A stretch of DNA of 64,000 bases from Bugula neritina (Eukaryota > Bryozoa > Gymnolaemata > Cheilostomatida > Bugulidae). Of this stretch, positions 19,290-33,249 are shown piece after piece. The DNA lies in contig OZ037765.1 of NCBI GenBank assembly GCA_964035545.1, positions 17,168,698 to 17,232,697 on the forward strand. The letters run 5' to 3'. The notes below the pieces were generated by a model that was given only the letters and a program-made list of their open reading frames with translations, had not been told where the DNA came from and searched no databases. The position numbers were made by a program, and so were the translations under genes. Numbering within the stretch: the first letter of the stretch is position 1; the number at the start of each line of letters is the position of its first letter.

Positions 19290-22200
19290 TCAATAGGCTG
19301 TAGCAGCATAGTCTACCTCGTCTGTTATAGATGACACCTTGGGTGGAGGTGTCTGACTTGGTGATGTGCTAGATTGGCTCCCAGTTATCACTCTCGCCTG
19401 CATTAGTAATCATTGCATATTAGTAGAATAATCGGCATGTGTTGAGAAGAATGACATAATTAGAGGACAAAGGTGACTCATTTCTACAGTGAATTTAACA
19501 ACCTTAAATACAAACTTTAATATTGCTTCTTCATATACGATTTGTTTTATTAATTGAAACGCAGATGAAACAAAACAAACCTATTGTTTAAAATATAAAT
19601 TTTTATAGCGGCTTCAAAATCAAACCACAAGAAAAACTCCACAATGACATATGCAACAAAAAAGGCAGTTGACAACTAACATTGAAATTGCTACTTTTAT
19701 GCTACATGGCTGAATATTGAACTCATTTCAAACTTATAATTGACAGTCAATATTATATTATATGCACCAGCACAACTCCAAATTTAAGCTATTGCTAGCT
19801 TACAGTCTTAGAATGGGAAAAAAAGAATTTTTAAACAGCTTACAGCTGCCGAAAAACCAAGACAAAAGTAAATGTTTGGTAGGACCTGTGCTGGTGCTGG
19901 TAAACAAACAAATAGCTGAACAAATCACAGAATTACAATAACTGATAGGTGTTTAGAATGACCTTGCTCTTGTTCAATGACCTCTGTTTGCTATAATTAT
20001 ATGAGTATAACTAAATAATGGTGGCTACCAAGTAAATGTAAAGCAGTATATACTAGATAGTCACTATTATTATTGCACATGATTATTACATGATTATGTA
20101 ATATGCAGCATATAATTAAATATGCAGCAATAAAGTGAAATCTACTTCCACAATAGACTAACAGCTATAATTGGAGGAAGGTGAGGGTGGGAGATAATAA
20201 AGATGCCACAACAATTAGTTTACATGTACAAATTATTAGCCTACAAACTGACTTTAAAACACTGTAATTTGCTCTTTTGAAAATTACATGCTTAGTTACA
20301 CAAACAAATACCAATTAATGGTTAGATAACAGCACAATATAAATATATACCTCCAAAGGCAGCGCAAATAGCGACTTAGATTTCTAAAATTAGAAATAAA
20401 TTTAGCCACATAATTGAGAGCCATCTTGTAGGTTGCAGCCAATTATACCACTCTGCACTTCATTGGTGTCGCTACCTTGCTTGGAAATTTAGTTAGTACG
20501 ACTGCACTCAGAATAGACACATGAAAAGTTGCCTGACATAGCTGAAAATAGTCAGTACTGAAAGTTGCCTCCTTCTCTAGAAAATCTATGCATTCCTATT
20601 TAATGGAATGTCACACATCCACCTCATGTAATAGTCACTTGCATTCCTGCTCTAGCAAATACCAGTAAAATATTGTGACATAACAAAACTCTGGAATTGG
20701 TAAAAGAAAAGCATACACCATGCTTGGGGTTTGATCAAATACTTGAAACACACTCATAGAAAGTGTAGCCCTAATAACATGGTAATTATAATAGTTTTAT
20801 ATAATGCAGAAGGTGACAACTGCAGGTTTATTGTTAGGCCCGGTGTAGCACATATCCTCCATTAACTTTGACTAATGAGGCTCTGAAATACTAACTCAAT
20901 AAAGGCACCAAAAAGCAGCATATTTTTAATGAAATCAAGAAGTAGTAAGCAGTTTCATTGCTTGTGTTTTGGAGGAAATCATAAATGAAACTTTCTCACT
21001 CCAGTGGCCTTTTGAAAAACTTTATAGGCTTTTTGGCAACTGTATCACTTTTATTTTTGAAAGTGGAATAGTTACAAAGAGATAGACATCTATAATAGGA
21101 AGCTGCAAATCTTAATTAGAATCAACAGAATTTGTAATAAGCCACAAAGTTGTTCTGACTGATCCATCTTTTTCTAACTAATAATAATGTGCCTGTGTGT
21201 TAGTAAATAGTTAGAGAGCTCTATAAAGTTGTCAGGTAGCTTTTCTATAAAAAAATAGTCTTTCTGTCTACAACCTCTGGCCATAAATGTTGGTTAACAT
21301 ATGAATCAATTTGAGTCAATGGCCAAGCCATTTACAAACTGTTTTATATACCAAATCTTTTAATACTCTATTTGATTCTATAAAACATAAAACAAGTTTT
21401 ACAAAAAAAATTTAACAGAAAAGCAATGTTGAAAAGTTGAAAACAGAAATGTTTAGCTGATATTTATTTCTACATATTATACTCAACATATTAAAACGTA
21501 CCCTATATATGTTACAATTTGCAGTGCGTGTGTTCATTTGATGTGTAAACCAGAATGAAGTATTTGGGAGTGTTGGCTCATTGAACTAGAACTTTCTATG
21601 TGTTTCAGTGAGTAAACCAACAATTAAGTCTAGATGATAACATAAGCATAGTTATATTATAACTATATTTCTATCTCGTCATACACACCTAATGAAAAGG
21701 GTTGATAATTTATGAAGTTTAGTAGGGAACATGTGTTTTCCATGGATAGACAACTCATAAAATGCAGTTTCTAGAATATGTTTCATAATAACAGCTGATG
21801 CATTGCTGCTAATATGCAGATTGCGCAATTATTTTATAACCCTCTAATTCTATCTACATATGCAATCTCAATAATATCAACTATACATATATTAACTGAA
21901 TACATAATACTCTGCTCATGCTGTACACATATAATATATATACTATAGAAGGTATAATGAAATTACTATTATAGTAACAATATTATCTGAAAGCTAATCA
22001 ACTCATTACAAAATTCAACAATGGTGTAGGTTATTGATAGAAATCTGACACTGTTCTGCGTCAACCTACCTCAAAGTATTGTTTTACTGGGCATGTGTAC
22101 ATCATATTATTAAAATGTTTAACAAGATTTCATGATGAGTACTGCAAGCAGAAACAATCTTGGTGTAAAATGATATAAAGTTATTGAAGAATATCAATAT

Positions 22201-25200
22201 GATAATTATAGAATACATAAGCTACTTTTAGTTTTATTTGTATAGATTAGAAGAGCATCAAAGCTTCAAAAGAACTAATAGTTGTGGACATGTAGTGTAA
22301 AGTTGTATGAATAGTATTTAGTAGGAAAGGGGTTCACAAAATCATCTCCCTTACCTTAACATTGCTTATTGAAGACCCAATACTCTCCCCTATTCGTGAT
22401 CTGTAATAATTAAATATATTGACAGTTATAAAACTATTTGTACATAACCCTACAATTTATTTACGATTAATATGCAGCTGACCTAGTCAACTAAATAAAC
22501 ATCATAACACACTGTTGATTCAACCAAATACATTTCTTCAGAATCCACTAGAATGAGTTCAGAAGAAATCGACTAGAACATGGTTTACTATTTTGGAATG
22601 TTGAAAAATAAAACAGAAAGTAAAGAATCGATTAAACTGACACTTCAACCAGGCATGGCAAAAGTAAAATATTGCGAGTGCATGCGTGTACAGGTATAAT
22701 ATGCAGAGCAATAACTATTTGAATAGAGGTTGAAAAAAAGTTAATGTCTTACCTAACATCACCGAACCTTTTACCAAATGTGGAAAAAGCTGCGCTAGTT
22801 CGTTCTCCAGCAGACTTGAATGCTTGGTTTGTTTTTAAAATTCTACAAAATACATAGGGTATATAAAGATATTATTATGAATAATAATAATGTTATACGA
22901 AATTAGCCATGTTTGAGCAGGACTTGCCTATATATGATCAACAGAAGATTTCTAAAATGTGTTATAAATGTTTGTAAAGCTTTTACAACACTTTCACATC
23001 ATATCCATGTCAACAATTTCTCTATTACTTGCAATTAATTTCTTTATAATGCCATCTGTCTACTAACTGGATATGCATGTACATGTAGCAACTTTGACAC
23101 TTCCATCATATTATAATGGTACTCCTTATTATTCCTACTATAACTGCTTGAGATATAATTATTCAATTATTATATCTGAAAGTTTTAGATGCAAATGAAA
23201 AATAATAAGATATATTCCTGGGCAAAATTTACTAATGACTGTAACATTTACCATGCAAGAGGAAAATGCAGGGATCAGTCATTTCTTTGCATCACTAATT
23301 ACAATGATTTTATTATTGGTTTAAATGAAAACTTTGTAAAATAAGCTTAATATGTAAATAATAGGCTCTGATGCTGTATTGCTAATAACCAATATAGTCA
23401 ATCTAGATACATCTTTATAACTGCTGCTAATTGTAGAGAACATGGCATCATTAAACTAGCAAATGGGCTAGCATTGGATACAAGTATAGTTGGAAAACTC
23501 AGTTTAACTTGAGGGAAGTGGCACCAATACTGTAACAGTTTCTATTGTATATACTGCATCATCACATCTTGAATTTTTAATTTCTCACTGTATAATAATG
23601 GTCTTATGAAAACAGCATAGGATGATATATAAGCTATGAAACATTATTATTAGTGCTAAAGTGCATGCATATTCCCACCATTCATCAAACTATTGGGATT
23701 TATGAACACATTTGTATAATTGAAATAAACAAACTAGAATATATACTGCATATACTGAAACAATGTTCAAATGCATTGTTTTGAATATATTGCAGACAGC
23801 TGATAACTGACTGCTACTTAGAGCTCATGAGATGAGCAAAATATATACATGCAGACTGAAAGACAAAGATACTACAAGATATGTCATCAAATCAATATTT
23901 GCATCTAGAAGTGAAGGAGGTAGAAACTCTCAACAAATCAATAAAATGTTCAATAGAACTTACTGCTATCTTGTTACTAGATACTCTATTAAAAATAATA
24001 ATATAAACTTTTATGGTAAAGTTATACAGCAAAGCTAAATTCCTAACATAAGGTGCAAATGAATAGGCCTATTCAACATTCTTAGTATTTGATATAGTAG
24101 CACTGAGTTCCTAGCCCACAGTGGAATGGAATGCCTAATACACTACTACTCTCTTTTGATGAAACTATTTTTTTTAGCCCAGATATTTCAAGAATTAGTT
24201 GTTTGGGGGTTTGTGCATACAGCTGCCTAAGTTAGTAGATATTCAACTTAAGCAACAATGCCTAATACTCAAACTGCACTTACCCCAAAACTAAAGGCTG
24301 AGAAAATTAGAAATTTCAAACAGTAATTACGCATGTAGGAACTTATTTGGAAATGCATTTCCAACAAGGTGCAGGCTAACTAAGCCACTGTCAGTTACTA
24401 TACTTTAGATACTTTACAACTTACACCTCAGACTCTTGTAAGTGCTTTACCTTCTCCTTTACATCTGTCACTATGTTGTAACCTAAAGTTTTCTTCAGTT
24501 CAGCAGCTCTTTTTTGACGGGAATTCAGAACTACACGGAGTGTTTTTATTTCAGCTTCTACCTAAAATACGAGAAATAAGCTGGATTAGCTTAAATTTAT
24601 AAATTTTAAAGTTTGAAAATCTAATTGAATATAAAATCAACTATTTACTTTCAATTATATAAATTTCCCATATCAAAGTATTCATTATGATATAATATAA
24701 TGATAATAAATGTATTTTAATTTAGCAGGATCTGTGTTAATAAACTTTTAGCAAAATTTTGTCAAAAGTCACTTTTATTTTGACAACATATTGACTGGAG
24801 AACCGACTGTACAGTGCAAAGTCTTACATTATATAATTCAACTGTAGCACCAGTATTTTGTATACACAATATGTCAATCTTGCTTGTGCATACTGCAGTA
24901 TGGTATATGCATACATGCATATACCATATACCATATTAATACAGATAACCATAGTTTACCTTAACCAATTCTTCTTGAAGAGCCTCTCTCTGAAGTTGAC
25001 TGTCTTCTTCAGCACTTGTGTTTTCTTTGTTATCTACAACATTGTATGATCTATGCTACAAACATCAGTGGAGAGAAATACAGCTCTGAGCTACATAATA
25101 TACTGTTACAAGCCAAGCAGAGCACTTGCCAACAATTATTGATGTCGCCATTACTCAAGTAAATGAGTGAAGATGCTGGTTTATGTAGCTTAGAGGTTTT

Positions 25201-27845
25201 CAGTCTTGCTTAATTTCACAGACAAATGACTTATCGGTTAAAAACATCTACTGAAACTGATTAGGTTCAACAAAATGCAAGCGTGTGCCAATTGCAAGAC
25301 ATGTTCCTGAATGGACAATATAACACAATATAACTTTACTAGTCATTGAATTTTACACTCTTCTTCTGGTGGTACTCTAGATGAGGTCTAGATTCCCACT
25401 GCTGCTGCATATTCACATTAGTGAGTTTGTGTTGATTTTACTAATAATAAATTAATATGATCAACAGAAGTATAATTACAAATGATGGTGATTACCCTAT
25501 TCCAAACTTTTAAGCTAACTTAATAGTATGCTTACTAAATGTATTTTCAGCAATAGGTAAATTTATATTGTAAAAGCAGTCATCATTTATTTCTTTATAT
25601 AATATCTAAATTTTTTAAGCTAAACGTTTTACTTTATTGAAATAGCTAGATAATGCAAAAATATAATAATCATAAAAAGTACTTGATATTTTATTGAAAA
25701 AAAGTGTTATATAAAACAATAGTAAAATTAAAAATATGTGTTTGCAATGTAAAGCAGCTATGTCAATAGCACATCTAATTTTGATGAATGTAATGCTTCC
25801 AATTGTGCTACATATCAAAGTTATTTTGTTGACATACATAATATCAAGTTGACAACAGAACAAATTAAATTGTCAATAAATCATCAATAAACAAAATTGT
25901 TAAATAGAATAAAAATACCAAAGAATAATTCACAGGTTAATTACATAATCGTCATTTTTATTGATTCAATAAAAATGAATCAATTCAGAGCAATCAGTAT
26001 GTCAATATCTATATATGTATGTACCTAAACTTTTTACTGTTATGCTACTAAAATAAAAAGCATCAGAGATATTAAATCAAGAAGCTGCTTCTATACAAAA
26101 AGGAAACAATGACTATATAAACCGAGTATTCAAGTTGACATTTTCACTATAAGATATTTTCCACTGACCAATGGAGATGCATTGCAAGTGCTTTGTTGAA
26201 AGTGTTTCCTTAAGTTAGAAGTTCAGCTGTTTTATGCAGAATTAAAGCGCTGACTGGACACCGCAGGAAGTTCCTGCACAGTGATCTAATTGGCTGATCA
26301 CTATTGAACCTGCTACTTTTCATTTCATTTATTGCATTCCATTGTTCAGAATAGAGTAACTTAAGTCTCAAAATGAAATAATTTATAAAGTGGCATTCGA
26401 GACCCTAGCAAATACACTTGGTCACTCTATATTTTCAATGGCAGTGTGTTGTGTGTGGCAGGCAACTCTTTCACCTGATTTATCTACATAATTACGCATC
26501 ATGTAGCACCTTAATACTTAATACTTTTGCGATACAAGGCTAGATTATCTAGTAGATAGTTTTTAAAAGTATTTATTTAACTTTTTCGTACTGACAGCAG
26601 CTAACAATAAATGCAAATCTGGCATTTAGTATAAATTAAACTTTGAAGTTATACTATAGTGGTTAAGGTGCAAGTATAAATATTTTTGGTGCTAAACAAA
26701 ACTTTCTGTGACAAGCTGAACCTACTTGTATTTGGTCGCTCTCCTGTCTCTTTGTCATTCAGTTCTTTATCTTCCTCTTCGTCTTTATCATAGCTGTCTG
26801 TGTGAACAAGTGTTAGATAATGACTAAAATTGTTATCAGTAGCAACTTGCGGAGTAGAAGCTTCGTCCTCCATTATATAACAATGTAGTCACAAGTTGAA
26901 ATAGTAAAAAGATAGCAGTGGCTGAGCATCAATAGTTTATGTATCTATGAAGAACTTAGCAAGCCCTGTATGCCGAGACGCCAAGCTGATTAACTGTATG
27001 ACACTCAGCACCACTTTAATAATTAGCAAAATCAATTATTCAAGCAGGGTGCTGAACTAGTGTAGCATAAAGTATAGATGAAATGATACAGCATAATATA
27101 ATATGCTACAGTAATCATATCTGCTGTGTTCTGTGTGGTAGAGGATATCTCTCTAGGGAAAGCGCTATACTGGACCTGTTTCCAAATAACTAATATTTAC
27201 TAACACTTAAACTATTGCATTTCCGGAATATGCAACAGGATGCTGGTGAATCACCAGTTCTGACCAGATTTTATTCTGAGTGTTTTTGATATCAAATATT
27301 CTAAATAAGCTTCTATAGTTTAGTTTCGAAGTATATAGAAAATGAAGATTTATGTACACTGGAAAACATTGAAAATTGCTCAATTTTTTAATCTAAATTG
27401 CTAAAATTGAAGGTTGGCAGCATTCATTATAGCTCGGCAACTACCTGTGTAGGCTTTATACAGCAAAAAATTACTTTAGCCTAAAATATCTTATCACAAA
27501 ATAACAATAATTATTGGTACATTCAGCAAAAATATCTCCAACTTGGCATAATAGATTCAACTACAATTCTTTTATTTTGCTTCAAATTTTCATTCAAAAC
27601 CCGCTGTTTCTACCACAAATATACCTTTGCTGCAGATGTTTGCACTTAACTTTGCAAAACTCTTATTTTATTTTACTATGTGCATAGATGTTATATAATT
27701 AGCTATATTTCTTAGATTAGTGTTTGGGTTTGGAGCACGTATTATTTTGCTTTATCTCATGCTACAAATATTCATTACTAAAGAGAGTTTTACCTTGAGG
27801 TGCAGTTGCTACCACAGTATCACTTGAGTACTGAGATCTGTCCAT
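19290..27845 (-). CDS. TPD52: Tumour protein D52 (TPD52) family coiled-coil protein
   Basis: Common exons in transcript order: 25033-24960, 24561-24451, 24297-24284 (14-nt microexon), 22842-22753, 22400-22355, 19397-19290. They are preceded by one of three phase-1 first exons (27845-27794, 26873-26726, 25151-25130), giving 164, 196 or 154 aa. Recognition rests on LQEELVKVEAEIKTL, then LGYNIV, and KTNQAFKSAGERTSAAFSTF. These match the D52 coiled coil and the KKT..TLS.AG.KTSAAFS block. The C-terminus (VDYAATAY) is short and Ser/Pro-rich before it. D52 proteins homo- and heterodimerise through the coiled coil and act in vesicle trafficking and exocytosis; this is family knowledge. Without the 14-nt exon the frame breaks between 24451 and 22842. 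Its signals are strong (TTTTCTCAG acceptor, GTAAGTG donor). Confidence 0.85.
24902..24925. repeat. Short palindrome
   Basis: Two 11-base arms, GGTATATGCAT and ATGCATATACC, with a two-base loop, inside a TPD52 intron 35 bases downstream of an exon end. Role unknown. Confidence 0.7.
25130..25151 (-). other. TPD52: TPD52 possible first exon C with GC-AG intron
   Basis: ATGGCGACATCAATAATTGT then TG, followed by GCAAGTGC. That is a good match to the minority GC donor consensus (GCAAGT), and the resulting phase 1 matches exons A and B. The intron to the common exon would be only 96 bases. It is supported by position and phase only. Confidence 0.35.
26726..26873 (-). other. TPD52: TPD52 alternative first exon B (acidic N-terminus)
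   Basis: ATG at 26873-26871 opens 49 codons plus one base, with a strongly acidic run (DKDEEEDKE), ending at a GTAGGTT donor. It shares phase 1 with exons A and C. It has no in-phase acceptor that would make it an internal exon after A, so it is best read as a separate first exon. Confidence 0.65.
27794..27845 (-). other. TPD52: TPD52 alternative first exon A (distal)
   Basis: ATG at 27845-27843 encodes MDRSQYSSDTVVATAPQ and ends in phase 1 at a GTAAAAC donor. Spliced to the common exon at 25033 it gives Asp at the junction. It is the most upstream first exon seen and implies a promoter above 27846. Confidence 0.6.
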
Positions 27846-29886
27846 GCTATACCAAGAGAATTGCTGCTAATTGATAATAGAATATAGTTTAACTACTAGC
27901 TACTTTGACTCCAGTGAAATATAGTACCACTGAAGTATCACATGCAAGAATTCTGATGGTACTAATTTATCAATTACTAGTATGATAAAATAGCAAACAA
28001 TTGAGAGCTCTCAGGCCAACGCTCTAATGCTATTGAGCAGACAGAATGCAATCTTGATAAAAAATTGATAACTGTGATTGCATTATTTCATAGAAATCAC
28101 ATGCACTACTACATTAACTATTATAATCAGCAGTTTTTTATTGGGGTGAAGTACTGTATATGTATGGAAAATATACCTCAAACAATTCAATCAAATACCT
28201 GGTCATGCGGACTTTGACTTTTTCTTATAGATTTAAGGTTTTTGATTTAGTGTATCACCTGATTTTGAAACAGCAAAATATGAGCGTTAAAACTCAGAGC
28301 TTGTTGAAACTAGTAAAGATGGCCATATCTCGTTACTTAGTTTAAGTTTGTAGAATGTAAGAAAATAGTCACAATCCAGAAAATTTATTTTCCAAATTTT
28401 AAGCTAGTGCTTATCTTTGTGAGTCGAATTATATTTATACACACTGGGATAAAATATGGGCAAATTATGAATTTGTAACATCTTCAATTTCTATGTACAC
28501 TAATAATCTACTCCTTTACACTTCTGAATAGGTTAGGAAAGCATACCTCTTGCATCTGACTTTTACATCAGATCAGTTATAACACTGAAAGGCCCAATTT
28601 TACAGTTGGCCAAATTAGAATCTAAATAATATACCATCAGTGAAAAATGAATTCATGTGATGTTGCAGTATTTTTAAAGCTGTTACAGTAATTTTACAAA
28701 GAATGTATAAGCATCATGGGTGTTTCATCCTATTTGTAAGTATCAAAAAAAAATTTTTTTCTACTGCTTACATTAACACTAATGCATTTTAACTGGGTAG
28801 ATATATACTGTATTATTATCTAGTTATAAATATTTATATACATACTTTTCTTGTAAACTCTCAAGTCTAAACCGTGCAACAAATAAGAATAAAATACATG
28901 ACGCAGTTAGCCATGAGGTGATAACTCTAAAATAAATGCCAAATTCATATTTTTTCTACATGTATACAAATGTCTACATGTATATTTCTTATTGTTTTGG
29001 CAATCAGTGGTTCTTAATTAGACGCCGTTATGCTTTAGTTTGCTTAACAAAACATTTTGCCTTTTCTACTATTACATTATCGGCGTGAGTATTAACCACA
29101 ACAGTTGTAATCAGTGATCACCCAAAAGCATAGCCTTCCATTTTAAATTACACAGTCATCTGGTAGTCTTATGCGAACATTTGCCAAATTTAAATGCTGT
29201 GCTTTAACGTCAATCAATTTTATGGAAATATTCCTTTTAAAATAGAAAATATTTTCTGTGAGAAATCTTTTCATACTTAGAACAGTTGAGTATAATCTAG
29301 AGTATTAATAATAATAGTTATATATACACACACATGATCTCTCCTTCATAACTAGCTATTATATGCTCAGACATTCATGTTCACTGATCAATGGTTCTAG
29401 CTATTCGCCATATCCTTTCAAGCCACATGGCAGTGATTTATATGAATTAGCTGGAACTGATTCAAATGGAGGTCAATGCTGGCAGACAGACACTTGAGTT
29501 GTTGTTTGGAAGTTTTTGCATTATTAGCATTGCATACTCATTTTATTATACTAAATTACACTGAAAGAAAATAATCAAATTATTAATATTGTGATACATA
29601 AACTATATCATTTATAAGAAAAATATTAAAAACCACATAAACAATGCAATAATTTCTGACTGGGAAATAACATCAGCTAAAATCAACAAATTTATTTAAA
29701 TGAATAAGTTTTACATACAAACCACTACTTCATTTATGAAAAAGTTGTAATTCAGTCAACTATTTAGTAAAACCAGATAACATATAAAATCATATTATTC
29801 AACAGACATACACTTTGTATCAACATACAAAAACAATAACTTAAAGTTTGAATAATGGCAATTTGAATAGTTTTCTAAAAATTTAT
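27846..29886. other. Intergenic between TPD52 5' end and SMIM15 3' end
   Basis: No gene, repeat family or conserved motif recognised. AT-rich, with only short open frames such as 28160-28345. Presumably it contains the distal TPD52 promoter and the SMIM15 3' UTR. Confidence 0.5.
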
Positions 29887-30117
29887 TCAATCACTTTTTC
29901 CAGCTTTAGCTTTTTGAATGTTTCGTTTTCTTCTCTCATCCCTTTTTTGAGCTTTTTCTTTTGCTTCAATTTGTTTCGCTAACTTATATGATAAAATAGC
30001 ACTGGCTAAGAGAAATGGAGAGAGAAGTAGTACAAAATAGAAGATAAATTCATAGGGGTTTAATGCAGCATACTTGACTAAATCCAAAGCTCTTTCTTTC
30101 CAAAATTCCTTGTCAAT
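29887..30117 (-). CDS. SMIM15: SMIM15-like small single-pass membrane protein
   Basis: The main exon encodes 76 residues. IDKEFWKERALDLVKYAALNPYEF is followed by a hydrophobic segment (FYFVLLLSPFLLASAIL), then SYKLAKQIEAKEKAQ and a basic tail. This parallels vertebrate SMIM15 throughout (conserved: W, P-Y-F/G, P-LLASA-LS-KLAK-IEA-EK-QK). The family is about 74 aa and of unknown function. The exon begins at a TTTGCAG acceptor and has no in-frame ATG before it, so the start lies in an upstream exon. A candidate is ATGTGG at 30522-30517 followed by a GTACTG donor, which adds two residues in phase. The identity is much firmer than the start. Confidence 0.8.
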   Translation of the reverse strand: MDKEFWKERALDLVKYAALNPYEFIFYFVLLLSPFLLASAILSYKLAKQIEAKEKAQKRDERRKRNIQKAKAGKSD

Positions 30118-30659
30118 CTGCAAATCCAAGATTGTGCATTATAAAAATTATTACAGCTCATGAATGAACAAGTAAATGTTTTGTCAGCTTAAAAATATAA
30201 TACTGCTAAAAATGTGCAGGAAACTAAATACTCAGATGTAATTTAAAATTTAGAACGAGTTCAATAAATAAACTTCAGTCTGAATGCAGCCAGTATGAAG
30301 CAGTAGAAACAGATTAGGGTTCAAATTTTGTTAGTCTGAGCCAGTCTGTCAACTCAATAGAGTAAGTCGATAGAAAAAAAGTCGCACTAATTACGGCTAA
30401 GTAGCTCATATACCAACGATAAAAAATTGCTTACTCACAATACAACTGCATTCTACTGGGATGTATAAAAAATATATTACTAGTAAGAAATCAAATAAAA
30501 CTAGTACTGTCAGTACCCACATTAAATAATTCAAATTATCATTTTCAAATACCAGCAGTTGGTATATTAAGGTATTCGTAATTTCTAAACACGTAAAAAG
30601 TTACATTAAATCAATTTCAAACAACATCCACAGTATATATATAGTTGGACTATGAGTAA

Positions 30660-30925
30660 AAGTATTACTGTTAGACTTAGTTGTTACTTGTTATTTGTCA
30701 GTATTATCATTAGAATAAATATAACATTAGCATTACGACTAGTATTACTATTACTATTAGTATTAGTAATATAATCTAGAGATATTAACAATAACAATAA
30801 GATTTGTATTAGACTATTAGTATTACTGTTATTATTATTTAAAAATTTAATTTTATAAACATTACTTATGTCTTATACTATAACTATATGCATAGTAGAA
30901 GTATACTGATTTATTTTTAATATTA
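30660..30925. repeat. Degenerate (TAGTAT/ATTACT)n simple repeat
   Basis: Imperfect runs built from TAGTATTA, ATTACTATT and AGTATTAG. First of four such blocks in the window (also 31600-32340, 33330-33800 and 37850-38220). Confidence 0.7.
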
Positions 30926-30937
30926 GCATTTATTACC

Positions 30938-31500
30938 TATACCTGGGGGTTGTAATGCAGCCTAACCTTAAATTTGATCAGCATATTACACTTAAAAAGG
31001 ATAAAGTCTCAAAAATTCTGGGAGGAATTAAACACATCCTACATGAGGCCCCTAGAGAAGGTAGGCTACTGGCTTACACTAGTTTGTGCCACCCCATTCT
31101 CGCTATGCAGATGCCGTGTGGGATCCAACAGTAGCTAAAGACATTGAGTCTCTGGAAATGCTATATGTTTATTGCTGGATTAAGGGGACTAGAAAGTGTC
31201 ACCAAGGTTTGCTCTAAGCTTGGCCTTCAGCCTCTCAAACAGAGACATATGACTCACTGACTAAATGTCCTTATGAAAACTTTGAAGTAAGAAGAATAAC
31301 ACTCAATATTGGCAATGGTATACGATAAAACCACACGAGATGGCCAGCATATGGTAATAACCACTAGGTCTGCTGCTCACGGTGAACTAACATCTATATA
31401 TGCAAACTCACAAGTATACCACGGTAGTAGTTTCTTACCAAGAACATTAGAGACACCAGAGGAGCCATATAAAAAAATCAACACAATTGCCACTTAACCT
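30938..31500 (+). pseudogene. Non-LTR retrotransposon ORF2 fragment (RT thumb and C-terminal part)
   Basis: The plus strand reads YLGVVMQPNLKFDQHI, then ILGGIKHILHEAPREGRLLAY and TSLCHPIL. After a frame change it reads YADAVWDPTVAKDIESLEML, and after further shifts AGLRGLESVTKVCSKLGLQPL. This is the order found downstream of the FADD box in Jockey/CR1-type LINEs, recognised from memory. Multiple frameshifts and a stop make it inactive. It is 5'-truncated, as usual for LINE insertions. Confidence 0.85.
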
Positions 31501-31599
31501 GTAGTCCACACTGTAAAACAAGTGAGGCACTTCTATAACCTTTCAGTGTTTCCAAGTGTTCTAAGTCTCCAAAAGCATTTATATTATTATTAATTATAC

Positions 31600-32340
31600 T
31601 ATTAATTATATTTGTAACATAATAATAATCATAATAATAAACATTAATATAAATTAAAATAAAAATATAATTATTTTATCATTTTCATTTTTATTGATTT
31701 ACGACTATAACTATAAGCCTAAGTATAAGATTAAGTATAAATATAAGTATAAAATTATAATAATAACTATTACAGTAATACTAATAATATTACTATTAGT
31801 TTAACTTTAGGTTTTACTAATAATATAAGTATAAAATAAAAATTTATATTACTATTACTATTAGCTTTAATCTTAGTCTTAGCCCTTAACTCTTAATCTT
31901 ATTACTTGTTAGCATATAATAAATATGATAATAATAAATATAATAATAATAATTACTATTAGTATTAGTATTATATTTAACTTCATAACCATAATAAATA
32001 ATAATACTAAGTCTAATAACTAATAACTAATAGTAATACTAATACTAATAGTAATAATAATAATAAGTTTAACTTCAACTTCAAGTAAAATTTAGTACTA
32101 TTGTTAGTCAGTTACTGTTACTGTTAGTCATAATGTTACTGTAGGTGTAAGTATAACACTAACACTAACAGTAAGTGTAACACTAACAGTAACTCAAACT
32201 GGAACTGTTGGACTTGGAAACTGAAAATAAAACTTAGTCTTATACTTATAGTTATACTTATAGTTATAGTTAATGTTATAGTATTAGTTAATAGTTATAC
32301 TTTTAGTAAAAGTAAAACCAACCGTTAAATATTCCATAAT
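31600..32340. repeat. Degenerate AT-rich simple repeats downstream of the LINE fragment
   Basis: Starts with ATTATTATTAATTATA-type repeats that may be the LINE's 3' microsatellite tail. It grades into mixed AACTAATAGTAATAC, CTAACAGTAA and AGTATAAGTATAA motifs. No coding sequence seen. Confidence 0.7.
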
Positions 32341-33249
32341 GAAGCAGTAGAAAAACCAAAGATCTTAATATTTTCTTGAATTATTAACCGCCAAAAATTT
32401 AATTTGACTGTGTTGATAAAACTAACAAGCAAAATGATCAATTGTCAATTAATGTTATATTAATTAGTATTACTGTCAAATCCAGCGGTTAACGAAAAAC
32501 TTTCAAGTTGAATTCACCTCGCTGTGAATGATTACAGGAAATAGATTTTGTTAAGGCCACTATTAGCGTTAGATCTTTTTTAGACAACAATTCAATTTTA
32601 TTTAACATTAAATTTGAAGACGGGTGGGCAGTGTGGTACATATACCACTCTGCGGGTGGGTAACCGCTACGTTGAGTTGACCTCATCCTTGTTTTTCAAA
32701 CTGATGTAACACATTTCGGTTTTGTTAATAAATATATTTAATTACAATTTCTAAAAAAAATTTTTTTTGATGCATTTGTGTCAAATTTTTAAATAAAATG
32801 TTTTTAATTAAATGTTTAAAAACAGTTTTGCTATTACAGTGGGGATAGATCTCGCTGACTGATAACAACCGGTTGGCAAATTTTTTTAATTTATATTACG
32901 GAAATTTTGTTTACCCAACAACAAAGGGCGTAGTTTCAAACTGAATTTGGTTCGCTGAAATACTACCATTACTATATAAAAATTGGCAGTTTTTAGTTGG
33001 TGTAGATTGTTAACTTCTAAGTTGTTGTTACAAAGTTTATATTATAAAATTAAACTTAAAGTTAAACCAGAGAACGGGAGATAAAATCAAAAGTAAAAGT
33101 TGAAATTCTAATATATCACTACCACCAACAAAACGAATACCACTACTAGTGACAGTATTAATACGTCTACCATCTATAGAATTGTGAATTAAAAGTTATA
33201 TTATATTGCTTTTAATACTCGCTATTACTCGAAAAGTACAACCATCACA

